Source: Pseudoclavibacter helvolus (GTDB taxonomy: Bacteria > Actinomycetota > Actinomycetes > Actinomycetales > Microbacteriaceae). Taken from it: a stretch of 64,000 nucleotides of DNA. A program made the position numbers and the translations under genes. Of the stretch, positions 60,497 to 64,000 are shown one piece after another; the stretch's first letter is position 1, and the number at the start of each line of letters is the position of its first letter. Location of the stretch: NCBI RefSeq assembly GCF_014191305.1, contig NZ_JACHWJ010000003.1:465390-529389 (forward strand). The letters are read 5' to 3'. A model generated the notes under the pieces. That model was not told the DNA's origin. It ran no database searches and saw nothing but the letters and a program-made list of their open reading frames with translations.

Positions 60497-62017
60497 ATGA
60501 CCACACTGATCGAACAGCGCGCAGGCCGGAAGGAATGGCTCGGCCTCGCGGTGCTGATGCTCCCCGTCCTCCTCGTGTCGATCGACAACACGGTCCTGAG
60601 CTTCGCCCTTCCCTACATCGCGCTCGACCTCGAGCCGAGTGCGGCGATGCAGCTCTGGATCATCGACATCTACCCGCTGGTTCTGGCCGGACTGCTCGTC
60701 ACGATGGGCTCGTTCGGCGACCGCATCGGCCGCCGGAAGCTGCTGCTCATCGGATCGACGGGCTTCGCGCTCGTCTCGGTGCTGGCCGCGTTCTCCGTCT
60801 CGGCCGAGATGCTCCTGCTCTCGCGACTGCTGCTCGGTGTCTTCGGCGCCATGATCATGCCCTGCACGCTCTCGCTGCTGCGCGGCATGTTCCACGACCG
60901 CGCGCAGCGCCGCCTCGCCATCGCCATCTGGGCGACCGGCTTCTCAGCGGGCACGGCCATCGGGCCGATCGTCGGCGGCGTGCTCCTCGAGCACTTCCAC
61001 TGGGGCTCCGTGTTCCTCATCGCGGTGCCGTTCCTGCTGCCGCTCCTGATCTTCGCGCCCCTGCTCGTCACCGAGTCGCGCGACCCGAACCCCGGCCCCA
61101 TCGACGTGCCCGCGATCCTGCTCTCGATGGCGGCGCTTGCTCCCATCGTCTTCGCCATCAAGCACACGGCGACCGACGGCCTCGACTTCATCTCGGTCGG
61201 CGCGCTCCTGGTTGGCCTGCTCTCCGGCTGGCTGTTCGTGCGGCGACTCCTGAAGCAGGAGAACCCGATCCTCGACATGCGACTCTTCGCGGTGCCCGCC
61301 TTCACCGGCTCGGTGCTCGTGAACCTCGTGAGCGTCGTCGCGCTCGTCGGACTGCTCTTCTTCCTGTCGCAGCACCTGCAGCTCATCCTCGGCCTCACGC
61401 CACTCCAGGCTGGCCTCATGCTGCTGCCAGGAACGGTCATGATGATCGTTGCCGGCCTCCTCATCGTGCGGGTTGTGCGCCACGTGAAGGTGCACATCGC
61501 GATGGCGTTCGGGCTCGGGCTCGCCTTCCTCGCCTACCTGTCGCTCGCCATCACGGGCGGCTCCGCGCCGCTCTGGATGCTCGTGGCGGCGTTCACGCTG
61601 CTCGCGGCCGGCATCGCGATCGCCGAGACGCTCTCGAACGACGTCATCATCGCGAGTGTGCCGCCCGCCAAGGCCGGTGCCGCATCCGCGGTCTCGGAGA
61701 CGGCGTACGAGGTTGGTGCGGTGCTCGGGACAAGCGTGCTCGGCGGGGTGCTCACCGCGAGCTACCGGTCCGGCATGGTTGTGCCGGAGGGCGCGACAGC
61801 TGAGCAGGCGCACGCGGCACGCGAGACCCTCGCTGGCGCCGTGAACGTCTCGAACGAGCTCGAGGCGGGCGGCATGACGGCGCAGGCGCAGACGCTCCTC
61901 GACTCGGCGTTCCACGCCTTTGATGCTGGTAGCACCGTCACGTCGGCGGTCGGCGCCGTGCTCATGGTTGGCGCGATCTTCCTCGCGCTGCGCATGGTCG
62001 GCAAGGCCTCGGCGTAG
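60497..62017 (+). CDS. DHA2-family MFS multidrug transporter (LfrA/QacA/SmvA-like)
   Basis: This 506-residue, 14-helix proton antiporter has LLVSIDNTVLSFALPYIALD in helix 1 (acidic residue), motif A GSFGDRIGRRKLLLIG, motif C-like SAGTAIGPIVGGVLLE and a long extracellular loop before the last helices. It exports cationic drugs or dyes. It is intact, unlike the related broken gene at 24476. Regulated by the divergent TetR gene. Confidence 0.92.
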   Translation: MTTLIEQRAGRKEWLGLAVLMLPVLLVSIDNTVLSFALPYIALDLEPSAAMQLWIIDIYPLVLAGLLVTMGSFGDRIGRRKLLLIGSTGFALVSVLAAFSVSAEMLLLSRLLLGVFGAMIMPCTLSLLRGMFHDRAQRRLAIAIWATGFSAGTAIGPIVGGVLLEHFHWGSVFLIAVPFLLPLLIFAPLLVTESRDPNPGPIDVPAILLSMAALAPIVFAIKHTATDGLDFISVGALLVGLLSGWLFVRRLLKQENPILDMRLFAVPAFTGSVLVNLVSVVALVGLLFFLSQHLQLILGLTPLQAGLMLLPGTVMMIVAGLLIVRVVRHVKVHIAMAFGLGLAFLAYLSLAITGGSAPLWMLVAAFTLLAAGIAIAETLSNDVIIASVPPAKAGAASAVSETAYEVGAVLGTSVLGGVLTASYRSGMVVPEGATAEQAHAARETLAGAVNVSNELEAGGMTAQAQTLLDSAFHAFDAGSTVTSAVGAVLMVGAIFLALRMVGKASA

Positions 62018-62199
62018 CTCGCGGCGGGGCTGGGAAATCGGCAGAAATCGCGCGAGACACCCGGACCCGGTACTGTCGCAGTCGAGCCGTCTTCCAACGC
62101 AGGAATCCGCTTCTGCACTGAATTCGTTCCGCAGTGGGTGGGCTACTCGACCGTGATGGCTGTTTGCGTGTATTGCCACACCCAGAGGAGAACGAACGC

Positions 62200-63228
62200 A
62201 TGAAGATCGGACTGCTGACCAGCGGCGGCGACTGCCCCGGACTCAACGCTGTCATTCGCGGCAGCGTGCTCCACGGCATCAAGACCTACGACAACGAGTT
62301 CGTGGGCTTCCGCGACGGCTGGCGGGGCGTCATTGAGGGCGATGTCATGGACCTCCCCCGCACGAAGGTGCGCGGCCTCGCGAAGCAGGGCGGCACGATC
62401 CTCGGCACCTCGCGCACGAACCCGTTCGACGGCCCCAACGGTGGACCGGACAACATCTCCGTCATGATGGAGCGCCATTCGGTGGATGCTCTCATCGCGA
62501 TCGGCGGCGAGGGCACGCTCGCCGGCGCGAAGCGCCTGGCTGACGCGGGCATCCCGGTCATCGGCGTGCCGAAGACCATCGACAACGACCTCCAGGCAAC
62601 CGACTACACGTTCGGGTTCGACACGGCCGTGCAGATCGCGACCGACGCCATGGATCGTCTCCGCACGACCGGCGAGTCGCACCACCGCGTGATGGTGGCC
62701 GAGGTCATGGGTCGCCACGTCGGCTGGATCGCCCTGCACTCTGGCATGGCGGCCGGCGCGCACGCCGTGCTCATCCCCGAGCAGAAGGTCGCGATGACGC
62801 AGGTCGCCGAATGGGTCAAGGAGGTGCACCAGCGTGGCCGCTCGCCGCTGGTCGTCGTCGCCGAGGGCTTCATCCCCGAGGGTATGGACGATGTGCTCTC
62901 ACAGGGCACCGAGGTTTCCGGGCGTCCGCTGCTCGGCGGTGTCGGCGACTACGTGACCGCTGAGCTCGAGAAGCTCACGGGCATTGAGACCCGCAACACG
63001 ACGCTCGGCCACATCCAGCGTGGTGGTGCGCCGACCGGGTTCGACCGCGTGCTCGCGACCCGCTTCGGCCAGTACGCCGTCGACATGGTCAACGCGAAGC
63101 AGTGGGGCAACATGGTTGCGCTTCGCGGCACTGAGATGCAGACGGTCGCCTTCGAGGAGGCGCTCGACGGCCTCAAGACCGTCCCGCAGGACCGCTGGGA
63201 CCAGGCGAAGATCTTCTTCGGCCGCTAG
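62200..63228 (+). CDS. pfkA: 6-phosphofructokinase
   Basis: This 342-residue PFK has IGLLTSGGDCPGLNAVIRG, GGEGTLAGA, PKTIDNDL (catalytic Asp) and LGHIQRGGAPTGFDRVLATR. At the two donor-deciding positions it has Gly (as in ATP enzymes, where pyrophosphate enzymes have Asp) and Lys in PKTIDND (as in pyrophosphate and group III enzymes). That mixed pattern is seen in actinobacterial ATP-PFKs. ATG 62200 follows AGAGGAG. A strong terminator follows. Confidence 0.93.
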   Translation: MKIGLLTSGGDCPGLNAVIRGSVLHGIKTYDNEFVGFRDGWRGVIEGDVMDLPRTKVRGLAKQGGTILGTSRTNPFDGPNGGPDNISVMMERHSVDALIAIGGEGTLAGAKRLADAGIPVIGVPKTIDNDLQATDYTFGFDTAVQIATDAMDRLRTTGESHHRVMVAEVMGRHVGWIALHSGMAAGAHAVLIPEQKVAMTQVAEWVKEVHQRGRSPLVVVAEGFIPEGMDDVLSQGTEVSGRPLLGGVGDYVTAELEKLTGIETRNTTLGHIQRGGAPTGFDRVLATRFGQYAVDMVNAKQWGNMVALRGTEMQTVAFEEALDGLKTVPQDRWDQAKIFFGR

Positions 63229-63254
63229 GCCGCCGGGTCGCTGACCTGGGACAG

Positions 63255-63292
63255 ACGAAGAGGGCGGATGCGCGTGCATCCGCCCTCTTCGT
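63255..63292. terminator. Strong terminator after pfkA
   Basis: A perfect 17-bp stem (ACGAAGAGGGCGGATGC and its complement) with a GCGT loop is followed by TTCGTCTG. It lies between converging pfkA and the DUF3817 gene. Confidence 0.85.
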
Positions 63293-63315
63293 TCGTCTGG
63301 GGTGTGTTGGCGGCC

Positions 63316-63852
63316 CTAGTGGGCGCCGGTCGGCCCGACCAGCGCCCCGCTCAGGGAGCCCGTGAGGATGACGACGGCGAGCACGATGACGGCCGCGCTC
63401 ATCGTGATGGGACGGTCGACGAACCACCGCACGATGCGCTGTAACGAGAAGCCCTTCGCGGGCGCGTCGCGCCAGCCGCCCTCGAGTGCGCCGCGGCGCT
63501 CGGCCCACCAGTCGTAGAGTAGGGTCGCGAACGGCGGGATCGCCGCGAACCAGCCGAGCCCGAACATCCACCACGGCCAGCGCTGGTTGATGCCGACGAA
63601 CGCCGTCACGACCAGGTAGACCATGAACATCGCGCCGTGCAGCGAACCGCCGACTGACACGAGCAGGTCGGTGGTCTGCGTCACGTACTTGAGGAACATG
63701 CCGGTGAGCAGAAGAGCCCACGTGATGGCCTCGCCGATCGAGACGGCGCGCAGCAAGATGCGCGGGGTGAGGTGCCTGCCGTGTGCGGTGGTCCCGGGGG
63801 TTGTCGCCTCGGCCTGCGTCATCGGCGCGCTCGCCCTCTTCGCTTCAGGCAA
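63316..63852 (-). CDS. DUF3817 membrane protein
   Basis: This 168- or 178-residue protein has three or four helices: AITWALLLTGMFLKY, VGGSLHGAMFMVYLVVTAFV and a C-terminal ITMSAAVIVLAVVILTGSLS. The conserved text SIGEAITWALLL with LHGAMFM is the DUF3817 pattern. The start is TTG 63852 (three bases after the purQ stop) or ATG 63822. Next to purQ on the same strand, a common arrangement in related genomes; its role is unknown. Confidence 0.85.
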   Translation of the reverse strand: MPEAKRASAPMTQAEATTPGTTAHGRHLTPRILLRAVSIGEAITWALLLTGMFLKYVTQTTDLLVSVGGSLHGAMFMVYLVVTAFVGINQRWPWWMFGLGWFAAIPPFATLLYDWWAERRGALEGGWRDAPAKGFSLQRIVRWFVDRPITMSAAVIVLAVVILTGSLSGALVGPTGAH

Positions 63853-63855
63853 CGT

Positions 63856-64000
63856 CTAGACGCGTGCGAGGAGCGCCTCGACGGCGCTGCGGAAGATCGG
63901 GAGCCCGTCGAGGCCGGAGGCCATGTGGGTCGCCGTGTCCGGCCCGAAGCCGAGCTCGACCGCGTGCTCGGGGTGCGGCATGAGGCCGACCACGTTGCCG
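63856..64000 (-). CDS. purQ: Phosphoribosylformylglycinamidine synthase subunit I, C-terminal end
   Basis: Reading from the window edge the minus strand encodes [20 protein letters not shown], then [20 protein letters not shown] and EALLARV, ending at TAG 63856-63858. MPHPEHA is the conserved glutaminase His-Glu region of PurQ. Only the last 47 residues lie inside. PurQ supplies ammonia to PurL. The gene continues off the window. Confidence 0.92.
   Translation of the reverse strand, partial: GNVVGLMPHPEHAVELGFGPDTATHMASGLDGLPIFRSAVEALLARV

Overview
The window looks like a chromosomal segment of a high-G+C actinobacterium, most likely a member of the Microbacteriaceae. This is inferred from GC-rich codon use, frequent GTG and TTG starts, the recurring GGATGC/GCATCC word, and families typical of that group (a DIP1984-type protein, DUF3817 beside purQ, a one-chain ThrE exporter). 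No rRNA, tRNA or CRISPR array was seen. Many genes appear to be leaderless: a TANNNT-like hexamer lies exactly six bases before the start codon at least nine times, on both strands.

Layout. Positions 1-9.9 kb: a 5'-cut lipoprotein gene, a DIP1984 gene, a lipoprotein gene broken by an in-frame TAG, a class V aminotransferase, a threonine/serine exporter, a zinc alcohol dehydrogenase, a Gfo/Idh/MocA oxidoreductase and a UvrA2-type ATPase. Positions 9.9-14.8 kb: a ribulose-monophosphate pair (hxlA, hxlB) divergent from a LuxR-type regulator, relics of an ABC ATPase and a dehydrogenase, an F420/NADP-oxidoreductase-like gene with two operator-like palindromes, and a Tat-exported dioxygenase followed by its own small tatA. 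Positions 15.0-19.8 kb: a compact three-gene operon (PaaK/CapK-like adenylating enzyme, large GNAT protein, Acg-type nitroreductase) of unknown product. Positions 19.8-29.5 kb: accessory enzymes, an FUSC-type exporter, a wrecked MFS gene and many hairpin repeats.

Positions 29.6-38.6 kb hold a sugar-alcohol regulon: a glucitol-family PTS (IIC, IIBC, IIA), GutM, an SAF-domain dehydrogenase and a SorC regulator on the + strand. A TIM-like isomerase, a class II aldolase and a YjbQ protein lie on the - strand. Both promoters carry the same operator-like word, so one regulator probably controls both units. Positions 38.7-45 kb: acyltransferase, MerR regulator, VOC protein, zapE, purL. Positions 44.9-49.3 kb: an ABC importer operon resembling phosphonate/spermidine systems, with PHO-box-like direct repeats upstream. 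Positions 49.4-52.5 kb: deoR-galT-galK with a perfect palindrome in the divergent promoter. Positions 52.8-56.9 kb: GyrI-like protein, amino-acid permease, threonine synthase. Positions 57-59.8 kb: a decaying tetronate-catabolism locus, intact only for the kinase, bounded by a hairpin repeat and an IS3-family fragment. Positions 59.9-64 kb: a TetR/MFS efflux pair, phosphofructokinase, DUF3817 and the end of purQ.

The most unusual feature is a set of intergenic inverted repeats. One family (arms like GTCCAACTTCCGTGAT ... CGTCACGCAAGTTGG) occurs six times plus an orphan arm, always in the same orientation on the + strand whatever the neighbouring gene direction. Repeat copies supply the only usable start codons of two genes and mark the breakpoints of truncated genes.
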